Shown: one piece after another, positions 12,862 through 23,860 of the stretch
Layout of the letters: each line of letters starts with the position of its first letter
Numbering within the stretch: position 1 is the first letter of the stretch
Assembly (NCBI GenBank): GCA_014871385.1
Contig: CM026421.1
Coordinates: 17,281,048-17,345,047, forward strand
Direction: 5' to 3'
DNA: 64,000 nt
Origin: Ceratodon purpureus
Taxonomy: Eukaryota; Streptophyta; Bryopsida; Pseudoditrichales; Ditrichaceae
Position numbers and translations under genes: made by a program
Notes under the pieces: model-generated
Databases searched by the model: none
Told to the model about the DNA's origin: nothing
What the model saw: only the letters and a program-made list of their open reading frames with translations

Positions 12862-15800
12862 CGATTCTCAATAAGTGGTATTACTTCGAATTCTTGAAGA
12901 CTTGTTTTACTCTAATAAACAGTCATGTGTTTGGATCCAGTTTTCTTGTGGATGGTGATGGGCGAGTTTCTGTTGTTCAGAGACCCTGTCTACTGTTCTC
13001 CAAGGTTGAAGGTTTTGGCAACCTCTCGACACATTTGTGCCGATTGGCCTCTTTGAAGGCGTATGTAAATTAGAGATATGCAGTACAGGCGACAAATTCA
13101 GAGCATATTATACGATACATTTGTGTTGATTGCCCGAATGGAAGGGTATGTAAATTTAGGAATATGCAGTACAGGCGGCATATTGAGGACATAGTATGGC
13201 ACAATTGTTAACCATATTGTACCAGGAGATTAATGTCAATGATATGGATTTATAGAAGCATATGAGTTGGAGTATACGTGTATCGATTATCGATTATTTT
13301 CAGTCGAGGCACAATGTGGTAGGCCTGAGTAGTCATCTTAAATTGTATTGTCATACAGAATTACATTTTGTTGGTTGTAAGTTGATTATGAGGTTTTATA
13401 GTTGTGATCATGTATGCAAAACATGTTAATATATTTGGGAGAATAAAGGCCTCAAAGCAACTGAAAAGAAGAATATTTCAAGCAAACCAGTACATGATTG
13501 TCCTAAGAAATGATGTACAAACAAATGTAATGAACTTCGAATTTGGGATTCTATCTAGAGGTTACATTCACCAATGCTACCATCAATCTTTTTTTTTATG
13601 ATATATGAAATGTAACAACAAAATTCTTCTAAAAATTGATCACCTTTAATTTAATTGTATTGAAATGGCTAAAATGAGACGCATTCTGTGCGTTTCTATC
13701 TTGAAATTATGTGTATATAGCAAATTAAGTCCAACTTTATTTTCAACCCTAATATTGTAGCTCTTTTTACAACTTGGACTCAACCACCATTGACCTACTA
13801 GATGGAGTAGCTTCCTAATATAAGCATATGTATGGACTTCCTTGCTTCCAATTTAATTATGTCATACCATTTTACAATACAAATTCAATATGGATTTAAA
13901 AATGCCTATAATCCAATATGGATTTAAAATGCCTATACTGGATTAACATGGTTGCAAAAAGTCTTTAATCCAATATTTACTTTACAAAGGTTTTCTTTTT
14001 AGCTCATAGATAGTTAAATTTTTCATTGATCTTAAAAACTATTATAAAGTTATACTTCTTTAGATTCTTTTATTGGTGGGCTGTAATTTGCACATAATGA
14101 AAATTCAAAGTAGATTCTTGTTAAAGTTTACAAATCAACCATTACTTTTATCTATGCAGATTTTACAAATTTGATGAAACATTAGTTTATATAAAATTTT
14201 ACAGACATATAATAAATTCCAATAATCCATAATCTACCATGATAGTATTTAGACTGAATTTTACTTGACCTTGGCCACCTTCAAAGAAAATGCTACATCT
14301 CACTAATGCCCTTTAAATTTGGTATACAACTGGCTAATGTGATCATTTTTGAGATTGTCAATTAAAAAGAAAAAAAAAACCTAGTATACAATGCAAAATT
14401 TGCATTCCAGTATGAAGAATCAAATATATGTTCACCGTGTGGTCTATGCTCTTACACAAACAACCTACAATAGGACTCACCTTAAACAATGTACTCTTAA
14501 AAGTTGTCGTTCAAAAAATCAACTAAGAAGGTATGACTTGATATGACATAATTCAGAAAACCACGGAATCGATGTCAATAAGATGAGTGAGTTGAGGGAG
14601 GTTTAGGACCATCAGTATTCCAAGAATTAGAGGATGATATTCTTTAAAGCAGAGGTACGGGTATTTAAAGCAAGAATAAACTGAGCTTATTTCTATCCCT
14701 ATTGTGAGGGCTCTCCACCTCTCTTCAATCTTTCTTCCAACCGCATGAGTAGTCAAGCTACTTTTGACCTATGAATGCAACAATTCAAAATAAGACCTTC
14801 TCAGCACTATGAACTTTTGCTTTAAATCGGGGATACGTGTTCATAAAGCGGCAATGGGCCCATGTTATTTCTAACCCTAATCCTCTGAGTGCTCTCCATC
14901 TCTCTCAAATATCTCTTACAACCGTACGAATAGTCAAGCTTTTCTTTACCTTAGAATGGAGTAACTCCTTGTCTGTACCATAGACTTCTACTTTTAAATG
15001 TCTAGCAATGAGATTTGTGCACGAAAGGTCTTACTAAACACTAAATATTACTACACTTCTACTTCTTTACTACATAAGGTAATGACACCCAATTTTGAGT
15101 TAGATCCAAATATGGTTTCCTACCCGTGTCTAGATTGTACTTTTTGATCATCTATTAATGAACTAAATGGCTATTTTAGATCATCTACCTATAAAACCTT
15201 TGACCCTTTCTAACTTTTGCAGACTATATTCAAATCATGCATTCTTTGGTGCGTTATAATCCTCTTGAACTTGCTCATAAAAAAATACAGAAATTTGCAA
15301 TCTCCAACAATAGCAGGTAGGCACAGCAGTTAAAGTGGTGGTTTTAGGTGTTACAACCTGATTGACTAACTTATCAATTACAGAAACGCACAACTCAACA
15401 TTCAGATGAGCACCACCCCCTCTCCCAAGCACACCACCATCCGACCTGGCGATCCCCCTTTGGCCCCCACATCACTTCGAAATTAGCATGCCCAGGTGGA
15501 CCACTTCCGTAACATCGTCATCCGCATCCCTTTGACCCGTCAGCTTGCGTGCGTGGCCGCTGGGCCCCACCCAAAGATTCAGGATAGAAGCCCCGCTGAC
15601 GTGGCCCTGCGCCCTCTGACACCCCTGCATGCGAACGCAGTCACCGCCCCAATCCCCTCACCCCCATACAGAACACCCTCCTCGGACCTATGACCACATA
15701 CGAATACCCCACTAGCTCAAAACCGTCATCAAATCCGATATCGCTACATCTATCTCGTCTGTACATTGTATGGATCCGGTTCTGTGATATGGATAGATGA

Positions 15801-16040
15801 TGGTGTCAGGAAAGGGGGTGGGTGACGGGGATGGGTGGACATTCTCGGCGTCGGCTTTCTTGGATGCTAGTTCGGAGACGAGCTCGTGACGCGCCGGACG
15901 TCGTGACAGGTTTTGCTCTGGCTCCGGGTTCGGCACTTTGCTGGCGATGCTTGCGCTGCTGTGGCGTACTTCTTACGGGAGCTCTAAGTTCCGCTCCACC
16001 TGCTGCTTGCATGTAAGTAAACATCGGCGTTGCTCATCTC
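12862..16040. other. Spacer, AT-rich, with degraded repeats
   Basis: No gene was found. 12862-13400 is probably the 3' end of the ADIP-like transcript. 13400-15200 is very AT-rich with no usable reading frame. A short direct duplication of about 27 bp (ATATGGATTTAAAA-ATGCCTATA type) lies at about 13888-13941. From about 15400 the base composition shifts to GC-rich, which may mark the promoter and transcription start of the PP2C-like gene. Confidence 0.5.
14650..15000. repeat. Diverged tandem duplication, about 178-bp unit, two copies
   Basis: Two consecutive blocks share the same order of landmarks: TTATTTCTA (14687 and 14865), then GCTCTCCA-CTCTCT, CAACCG, TAGTCAAGCT, and a TTTTAAA-type end. 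The offset is 178 bp. The copies are clearly diverged, so this is an old duplication or two decayed units of one repeat family. Confidence 0.65.
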
Positions 16041-17000
16041 GAGCATTTGTCTAGTAAGACGATTCAGTTTGCTGGCTGCTTTCAGGTACTTACTGGAGTC
16101 TGTGTCTGTAACGATCAGGACTTGTGCTTAATTGGAGCGAGAGTTTGTCGTTTCAAGTTTGGTGGTTAGTGGAGTGATTACTTAGCTTGTGCATTTTGTC
16201 TAGAAACGTCGTGACTGGCTATCGGTGGAGTCTCTGTGACGATGATTTGGACGGATGCTAGTCGAGAGGTTTTCTGAGTGATTTGGAGTGAGGTTTTGTT
16301 TTTAAGTAAGTGTTGTTGTTGCTTTCGCTTGTGATGTTTTCTAGAAAGCGTTTGCTGGCGATGGTGATTAGGATTTACGCTTCGGAGTGAGGCTTTGTTT
16401 ATTTTGGTTAGTTTGCAGTAACGGTTGTCCTTGTGAGAAGGATAGGAGGGTCGTTGTTGCTTAGCTTGTGCATTTTTCTAGAGCGGCGGTTTGGTTCAAT
16501 GGCGTTTTGATAGAGTCTTTCTTGGAGTTAGGTAGTGTCTTTGCGGCGACGATGTGCATTCATGCTTCGAAGGCTTCGACTGAGGCTCGGTTTTCTATGT
16601 AATTTGGTCTGGAGTGGTAGCTTTTGGTAGATGTAAGCAAGCGCCGTCGCTGTGGTTTTTTCTAGAGAGACGGCCGAGTTTGGTGGAGTAGGCTTGCTGT
16701 GGATTTCTTTGTTTCGATGATTTGACTTAGACTGGGTTTGATTTTTGTTGCGGCAATTCTTATTTGGAAGGTCAGATGAGTTGGTGTTGCTTCGGTTGTG
16801 CAATTGCTTAGAAACATGGTCAACGTTCCTGGAGATTGGTAGTGTTTATAGCGATGATGATTTGGATTATCCTTTGATCGAGGCTCTGTTTTCTGGTAGT
16901 TTGGAGTTGCAGGCTGTTAGTAGAAAGCCAGCATCGGTGTTACGTAGGTTGTGCAGTTCCTTGTAAAGACGGCCGAATTTTCAGTTGATAGATAGAGTCC
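16040..17000 (+). repeat. Degenerate ~150-bp tandem repeat array in the PP2C-like gene's upstream/leader region
   Basis: A TCTAGAAA-like landmark, usually preceded by a TTGTGCATTTT-like stretch, recurs at 16050, 16199, 16340, 16477, 16661, 16806 (TTAGAAAC) and 16960 (GTAAAGAC). Spacings are 137-184 bp. Between landmarks, fragments such as GGAGTCT-TG, GACGATGATTTGGA, GAGGCTTTGTTT and ACGGCCGA-TTT recur in the same order. The units are diverged and T/G-rich on the plus strand. There is no long open reading frame. Confidence 0.6.
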
Positions 17001-17805
17001 TTGCGGTTTAGGTGACAGCGTTTCGTTGGAGCTGCAGGCATAGTATGGAAGTGATTTAGAGTTTTTTGCGACGGCGGGAATTTCGGAGAGATGCTTTGTT
17101 TGTCTTATACGTCGTCTCGCTTTTGGATTCTTCTAGGGTGGATCGTTTGAACAGTGGCAGTGTCTTGTCACTGGTGATTTTAGGTGTTTGACAGAGGTTG
17201 TGGCTTCCTATGTATATAGATTTTTGTTTCATATGATTAGCATTGCTAAATTTACCTATGATTTGATTTTCTTTCCAAGAACTTGCCCAAGGTCACGAGA
17301 TCGTGAGATAGATGTCTGGCATTCGCGTTACATTGTGTTAACGTAACCGGCGGAACGGTGCTCTAGAGTTATATCTGCTGACGAATTTGGATGTGTGTTG
17401 ATTGGCCTTCTGGTTCCTAGTAGTGCTGTTATTTCTTGTCTCTGTTTATTGGTTGACTCGATTGTTGCACATGCAAGTAAATTGCCTTCCAGGTTGAAGC
17501 TTATGCTACAATCTAGCTTCGGTGTTACTTTGCAACAAGAATGTGATGTAACTTTGTTGTTCACATTCTAAGTTTGTTGTTGTCTCGGTGGTGCAGATCT
17601 TTTCAGCTGGACATGAGCAATAGGTTACTTTCACATGCGTGTACGAGGTTGACCTAGCTCTGGGATTATATTTCTATTCGAACTGCGTCTGTGACTAAAC
17701 CAGTGCTGACTAAATCTAGTTCGTTAGCTGTAATCACCATACCAGGGAAGCGGGAGGAACTCATGGTTAGATATATTCGGGTAGATCAAAAGCAAGAATT
17801 TTGTA

Positions 17806-19363
17806 ATGGGAGGGAAGGTTTACTCTAGAAACATGGAGCAGGAAAGTGACATGGGGGATGGCGGGAAGTACAGTGTTAGGCATGAGAATATGAACTCCGG
17901 AGGTGGAGAGAGCGGGCAAATGCAGCCCCAAGCCATTTATGGTTTCTCTCTATTGCAAGGCCTCCGTGGTAATCCCATGGAAGACTTTCATATCGCAGAG
18001 TTTCGCGATATCGATGGCGAGGAGGTATCAATCCACCTCCTTTCAAACTGTCTGCGTTTTACCTCATGACAGTATCAAGGCTCTGGAACTTGGTTACCGA
18101 CAATTGAAGGTGGATCCCTTGCTGTTACTTATTGCAAGATCAAAGACTTGCAATAGCGGATGTACCATACTGGTATAATATCAGTGTGATTGGTCAAAGC
18201 TCTGGCCTCTTGAGTGAGTGATGTCACTTTGTTCCCGTTTGCAGAGAGAACTTATGTGGACGCCTGCAGAATGTGATTGTATTGTATTTCTTTGTGGCTC
18301 ATATTTCTATTGCTGTGTTGAACTAACGTTCGTTCATTCAAATATTTGTTTCTCAGACTGGCTTATTTGGAATCATTGATTCCCATGGAGGACCTGCTGT
18401 TGGGAAACACGTGCAACATCACCTCTTCAACAACATTCTCTCCGAAGGAGGTGTTCACTTGGATCCAGCAGGTGCTACACGGGACGGATACCTTCTCACT
18501 GACAGAAATGTTCTGGAAAGTTCACTTGAAGGTGGATGCAGTGCTGTCACAGCTATGCTTGTCGATCATGGAAGCCGTTTAATAGTAGCTAATGTGGGAG
18601 ATGCAAGAGCTGTTCTTGCCAAAAACGGGAGGGCTGTGCAGCTTTCAGTTGATCATGATCCTGGGAGCCCCACAGAAAGAGCGAGTGTGGAGAGAAGGGG
18701 AGGCATGGTCACCCAAATCCCAGGTATTAGATGTGGTGTTTTCTCAAAACCAATATCGCCCTGTTCTTGTACCGTAGTGTTTTGCCTCTCTGATCATTCA
18801 TGCTCAAGTCCTTGTGCTTATATTGTGAATTTTTCACACGAAATGATTATGTATTCTGCATGTGATATTTTTAGTGAGTGAGGATATTCACTTCTTGAAG
18901 TGAAGTGATTCATCCGCTTGGTGTTGTTGAGGCAGAGCTAAGTAGTTTTTTGAATAACACTACTTTTATCTTCGTTTGCCTCCACCTGTGTGATTGACAT
19001 ACAACGTCACACTTGCTATCTCGTCATCTGGAAGTCATTTCTCACAACCTCGTCATGCGTACAGGTGATTACTGGAGAGTGGATGGGCTACTCTCTGTTG
19101 CACGAGCATTTGGTGATAAAAGCTTGAAGGAGCACATGAGTGCCAGACCAGACTTGGCTGATCATGTAGTCGACTTGTCTTGTGAATTTCTCATTCTCGG
19201 AAGCAATGGCCTTTGGGCAGTCTTCACAAACCAAGAAATTGTCGACATCGTTCACAAGATTAAAGATCCTACGAAAGCTGCTCAAGAACTTGTCTCAGAG
19301 GCAAGAAATAGGCACAGTGAGGATGACATTTCCTGTTTGGTCATCCAGTTCCGAGAACTATGA
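17806..19363 (+). CDS. PP2C-like protein phosphatase (possible pseudophosphatase)
   Basis: Three exons, 17806-18024, 18357-18723 and 19065-19363, give 294 residues. This is about the size of the small plant PP2Cs of the PP2C10/PP2C39/PP2C58 type, which it resembles throughout (YGFSLLQG, NPMEDFH, ANVGDARAVLAKNG, RVDG-L-VARAFGDKSLK, IKDPTKAAQELV). PP2C enzymes remove phosphate from Ser/Thr using two metal ions held by Asp and Glu. Seen here: E59-D60 of MED and D81 are kept, and so is the DD of the C-terminal EDDISC motif. The DGHGG loop reads DSHGG (S82), and the invariant Asp of SDGLW is Asn (N243, SNGLWAV). Loss of this metal ligand normally cripples catalysis, so activity may be reduced or absent. 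The reading frame and splice sites are otherwise intact. Confidence 0.9.
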
Positions 19364-19775
19364 AAATCCCTGAAACAACCTCTGTCATGATGGTCCAAGT
19401 TTAAGCAAGAGTTTAGAATCGTTTTGTAAATATCAACCTGTGACTGTTGGTTACGGTAGCGTGTGAGCTTCTATTTAATGCGTCGAAGGTATAAGTGTAG
19501 AACTCATTTAGCTCAGAGTGGAGATGGTTTTATGCCAGGTGGGCAGCTGGACCCTTGCTATCGTGTTGGTATTTAGTCTTGAATTATGTTAAGGTAGTTT
19601 GCACCCTGTACAGATACAAGTGAAACTATGGTCCGTTTAGTGCAGTAAAGAGAATCTGAGTTTCTACAATGATACACTTTCTACATGGTTGAACTCGTCT
19701 ATGGTACTTGATAGAGTCACAGTTGCTGTTGTGTTCCTCAGAAGCAACTACAGTATAACCCCATGACTGGGAAAT

Positions 19776-19802
19776 GGGCTCTGGGTTTATTTATAAGATG
19801 AT
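19776..19802 (+). repeat. Direct repeat, left copy (pairs with 23834-23860)
   Basis: A 27-bp block beginning GGGCTCTGGGTTT and ending TTTATAAGATGAT. It recurs at 23834-23860 with one mismatch (A/T at position 14). Surrounding sequence is only loosely similar. Confidence 0.85.
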
Positions 19803-21449
19803 AAAATTGTTTCCAATCCATTCAAGCTTGAGCACGTAGACATGGAAAATTTACTTTGATAAAAAAATGAAAATATCTAAGAATAGTACTTCCAACAATC
19901 AAGAAGTGTGATGATTTGAAGATTTTAGAGTGACAAGGAGAAAATTGTAGATTCAACTTGAACACCGAGTATTTTTATGTTTAAAGACAATAAAACACCA
20001 AAAGCAAGTCTTAGTGTGGCGTATTGGAACACTTTAGTATGAAAATTGGCTACTTCTTTATAAATCTTATTTTCTTGTTGGTTCCAATTTGTTTGCAACA
20101 CCATCTTGTCGCATGTGAACGACACTTTCAATCTTTTGCGACATGTAGGAAAAATGGTTTCTATCATTTTTTCAACTTGTGAATGGTTATCCTTAATTTT
20201 AGACTTGAAATGGGGTCTCAGCTCCAAAATAAGCAATAAAAAATGTATTATCATGATAATACTATATTATGAATTTTTTGGTTTTTAATTTTTCCACGAA
20301 TCACTCAATTAGCCTCTGAATGTCATAGCGTGATCCACATGCAAATTGTAGAATATGGTCTACTTTGCTTGTATTTAAAATGGATCCACAACCTTGATGA
20401 AATTGAGGTCTAAATTATACTTGAAGTTCTAGTCAATTTGGTTTTAACCAGCCATTGGAATTTAAATGTTAAGCTTCTCGTTGGTAAGACATGCCAAATA
20501 CACTACATTAGCAGCCTTTTAGTGGATGAGGTTAATCAAATATAATGGCTTTACAATGCACTTGAATTCAAGTAAGAATATAAAGCTTCATTACTAATAA
20601 TTTTACTGAAATTTGGAATGTTCCAAATATTTAAGAATCTTAATGCTCTGACATGTTTCTTAGTACCAGTCACAATAAAATAGCAGCATCCACTTATCAT
20701 GATATATTTAATATATATATTATGATTTGGATGATTTTTTTCTATAAACATTGCAAGATATTAAGATGGTTACTCCCATATGTATGATCATTTTATAAAA
20801 CACAATTAACACAAACTTCCATCAATAAAATTATAACATTTGATTTTATCTAGATATAAGTATACGTATTGATATACATTTAGAGATTCAAAAGGTATCA
20901 AAGGATGAATTCGATAAAGTATTAAAGATTGATTTTATTTATTTGTAGGTATACATAATGTTGGATCTATTTAGAAATTCAAAAGGTACCAAAGGTTGCG
21001 TAAGATAACGTTTAATCTAAGAAATGAACATAAAATGAATGCTTCTCATTCACACTTGAATGTATAGTCCAAAATAATGAACTTTGGCTAGCAACAAGGC
21101 TATTTTCATAGTTACTAATAGTTGTAGCTGGAATTTGGCTCACCAAATAGATGTCTTTGTAGAATATGCATTTTGAATGATTATTATAGTATGTGAACAA
21201 GTGGAACTATGAGTTCTAGATTTATTAGATATTCAATTTACAAGAACCATGTCATTCTTTGCATGGTCCAATGTACTTGACTTAAAGTTGGGCATTTGAT
21301 TGTGATTTCCAAAATTAGTGGTCATACTTGGTAAGAAGGTCGGTGCATTGGCTGACTATACATAACTTAGGCTCCTAGCATTGACAAAATTAGGATGTAC
21401 ATACAAATCTACTGTCTAAACACCTAAAACATTGCTGACATGAATGCCT

Positions 21450-21727
21450 GTAGCATGATCTAGTATGCCAGTCATGTGGACTTTACATGTATGCCAGCCA
21501 TATGGGCTTTATGCGTGGATCTGAGGTCCGCATCTGAAGTCTCAAAAATTTAGGTTAAATTTTAGGGTTTGAAGATGTTGTGAGATGTCTTTCCGTCACT
21601 TCGCCTAAGCTATAAATAAGGAACCCTAGACTTCCCTCAGCATTAGATCATAGAGTGGTGCTTATCCTTATTCGGTGCTCTGCTGGTAGGCAGAGCATGC
21701 TATTTGTCTGGTAGGCAAAGCTGTTTA
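21450..21727 (+). other. LTR-like fragment with TATA box (uncertain)
   Basis: The stretch has the look of a retrotransposon LTR or TRIM remnant: short repeated phrases (GCCAGTCATGTGGACTTTA and GCCAGCCATATGGGCTTTA), a TATA-like GCTATAAATAAGG near 21610, and directly downstream a leader-like CCCTAGACTTCCCTCAGCATT. No second LTR, primer-binding site or coding domain was identified, so this stays tentative. Confidence 0.3.
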
Positions 21728-21894
21728 AAGTTTGTGAGTGTTTAGTAGTTATTTTTAGAGGAGAGCTTTGGAGTGATAGAGATTTGAAGTTTGTGAGTGT
21801 TTAGTAGTTACTTTTGAAAAAAAGCTTTGGACTAATACAGATCTGAAGTTTCTGAGTGTTTAGTAGTTATTCTAGAGAAGAGCTTTGGAGTGTG
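21728..21894 (+). repeat. Tandem repeat, three ~59-bp units
   Basis: Units start at 21728, 21787 and 21846 with AAGTTT(G/C)TGAGTGTTTAG followed by TAGTTA and an AGAGCTTTGGA block. The spacing is 59 bp each time. The third unit is the most diverged. Confidence 0.85.
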
Positions 21895-22710
21895 GTGATG
21901 AAGACAATGTTCACTTATCTTGGAGTGTGGTTCTGAAGACGGCTTGGTTCCTCTACTTGGCCATGGTGAGTAGTGAACTTATGCATTGTATAATCCTTCT
22001 TCATTTCAACTTGTCCAAATCAATTCCTCATGTATGGTGGCTTACACAATGGTTCTGAAGAGGCATGTGTGGAATGCCAGTTTTGGCTTGAGCTTATAGC
22101 TTGAGGAAAATCACAGAGGTGTAATATTTTGCAGAGTCTACTTCTTGTAGTGAGTTAATCAAGTTGTTGCACCAGTGTGAAGTGTGAGTGTGCTGAAAAT
22201 TAGGTGTGTGGTATGTCTGTATCATGCATGTCAGCCATTTTCCAATGGATGTTGGTAGCATGAAGTTGAATGGAGTTGAATCATGCCGAGCACAAGTGTT
22301 CAAATCATCTCTCTGAACTTCATCGCGAAGTGAAGAATTGTGGGGGTTTTCTGCCAAGTCACAATTGTCAGCCATGTCAACAAATGTTGCGGTAAGAAAG
22401 CTATCTGATCATCATGGCAAAGTTTTGAGGCCGAACAAATTATGTTGGATTTGTAAGCAACTAGATAGCTGACTTCAGTTTAGTCCTTACCACTATGTTG
22501 TTTCCAGCTTGCACACTTTGTGAATAATGTTGATCATTATGCCCTGTATGTGCAGGTCACTCATGCGGCTCAATCCATCACGGAATGGAAGTTGACTGCT
22601 CTAGTGGTTTACAAGTTGTAGTTGGATCACCAACTTGAGAAAAGACTGATGTCTGACTTTCTTGTGTCATGGGGTTGCTGCATTCAGCAGACCTCGCAAC
22701 ATATGCACAT

Positions 22711-23094
22711 GAAGTTTTGGAGGTGTTAGCCCCCGGGGCTAAACCCGTGGGGGGCTAATCTTTAGCACTATTCAGCCCCCACTAAACCTACCCTTCATTT
22801 TAGACTTCTAGTTTGGGAAATCTGTAGGCTAACCATGGGTGTCTCATATCAGTGCTGAACTAAAGTCCAGAGCAGAAAAAAATTCAGATTTTTTGCCGCT
22901 TGTGTAAAGGGGGCTAATGAGGGGCAAAAAAATCTGAATTTTTTTCTGCTCTGGACTTTAGTTCCTGAAATGAGACCCCCATTGTTAGCCTTCAGATTTC
23001 CCAAACTAGAAGGAAGGGTTGCTTAGTTGGGGCTAAAGTGCGAAGGATTAGCCCCCATCGGTTTAGCCGCGGGGGCTAGCACCTCCAAAACTTC
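22711..23094. repeat. 384-bp near-palindromic inverted repeat (MITE-like foldback element)
   Basis: The outermost 35 bases at each end are inverted copies with 33/35 identity (left GAAGTTTTGGAGGTGTTAGC, right arm reverse-complementary). The inner arms also pair: CTAAAGTCCAGAGCAGAAAA around 22860-22880 against its complement near 22950-22970, leaving a short loop near 22905. There is no coding capacity. No clear target-site duplication was found at the outer edges. It is either a foldback/MITE element or the source of a long hairpin RNA. Confidence 0.85.
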
Positions 23095-23833
23095 CTGTTA
23101 GAATTGCACACAAACTGTTCCTGCAACGTATCCAGAATACTGAATGTGGAGGCAATGTCAAGACATGGACCTGATCGAAGAAGTAGATACGTTGTGCTGA
23201 TCTTGTGAGTGATGAGCAAGATTCAAGTAATACTAGCTTACACCCTATGTGCTCACTAATATGTATATAATATCAAATAGTGGGGGTTCCCTGTTTTCCA
23301 TGTTTCCATGTTGCTCAGTGCATGTTGTTTTGTTTGAACTGGTTCAAGTGACCTCATTGGATTAATGGTTGCCTGCCTATGTACTTGTCTTCTTCATTTC
23401 AAGCTTCTTGCTCCTGTTGTCTCCACTAGCTGAACGGCATATATGCAGCTCTGGGCATCTGTTCCATCACTTTGGGCATCCATAGCATCACTTCGCTGAT
23501 AACCAAGGTCCTTCGCCTAACGCCAGGGCTGCTTTAAACTTCAATCGATTGGGAAGGTGGGAGATGAACTCCACAAGCAGAAACTTTCTTCACTTTCTCA
23601 TTCTCTAATGTGCTTGATGCCCACGGGCATTTGAACGGGAGACTGCACAGTTGCTCTGAATTCCATAGAAGGTGATGGCACTCTCTCCGCACAGCAGCAA
23701 CGACGCTTTTCCCATGACAGAATTGGATCGCTCAAGGACACAAGCAGCCGGTGGACGTGGATATGGCTTCGGCCATGGCCATGGCCATGGTTATGCGGAG
23801 CTTTACATGTAGACATGTAAACCCCTAAACCCA

Positions 23834-23860
23834 GGGCTCTGGGTTTTTTTATAAGATGAT
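23834..23860 (+). repeat. Direct repeat, right copy (pairs with 19776-19802)
   Basis: 26 of 27 bases match the left copy. A telo-box-like run (AAACCCCTAAACCCA) lies immediately upstream and has no counterpart beside the left copy. Confidence 0.85.
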
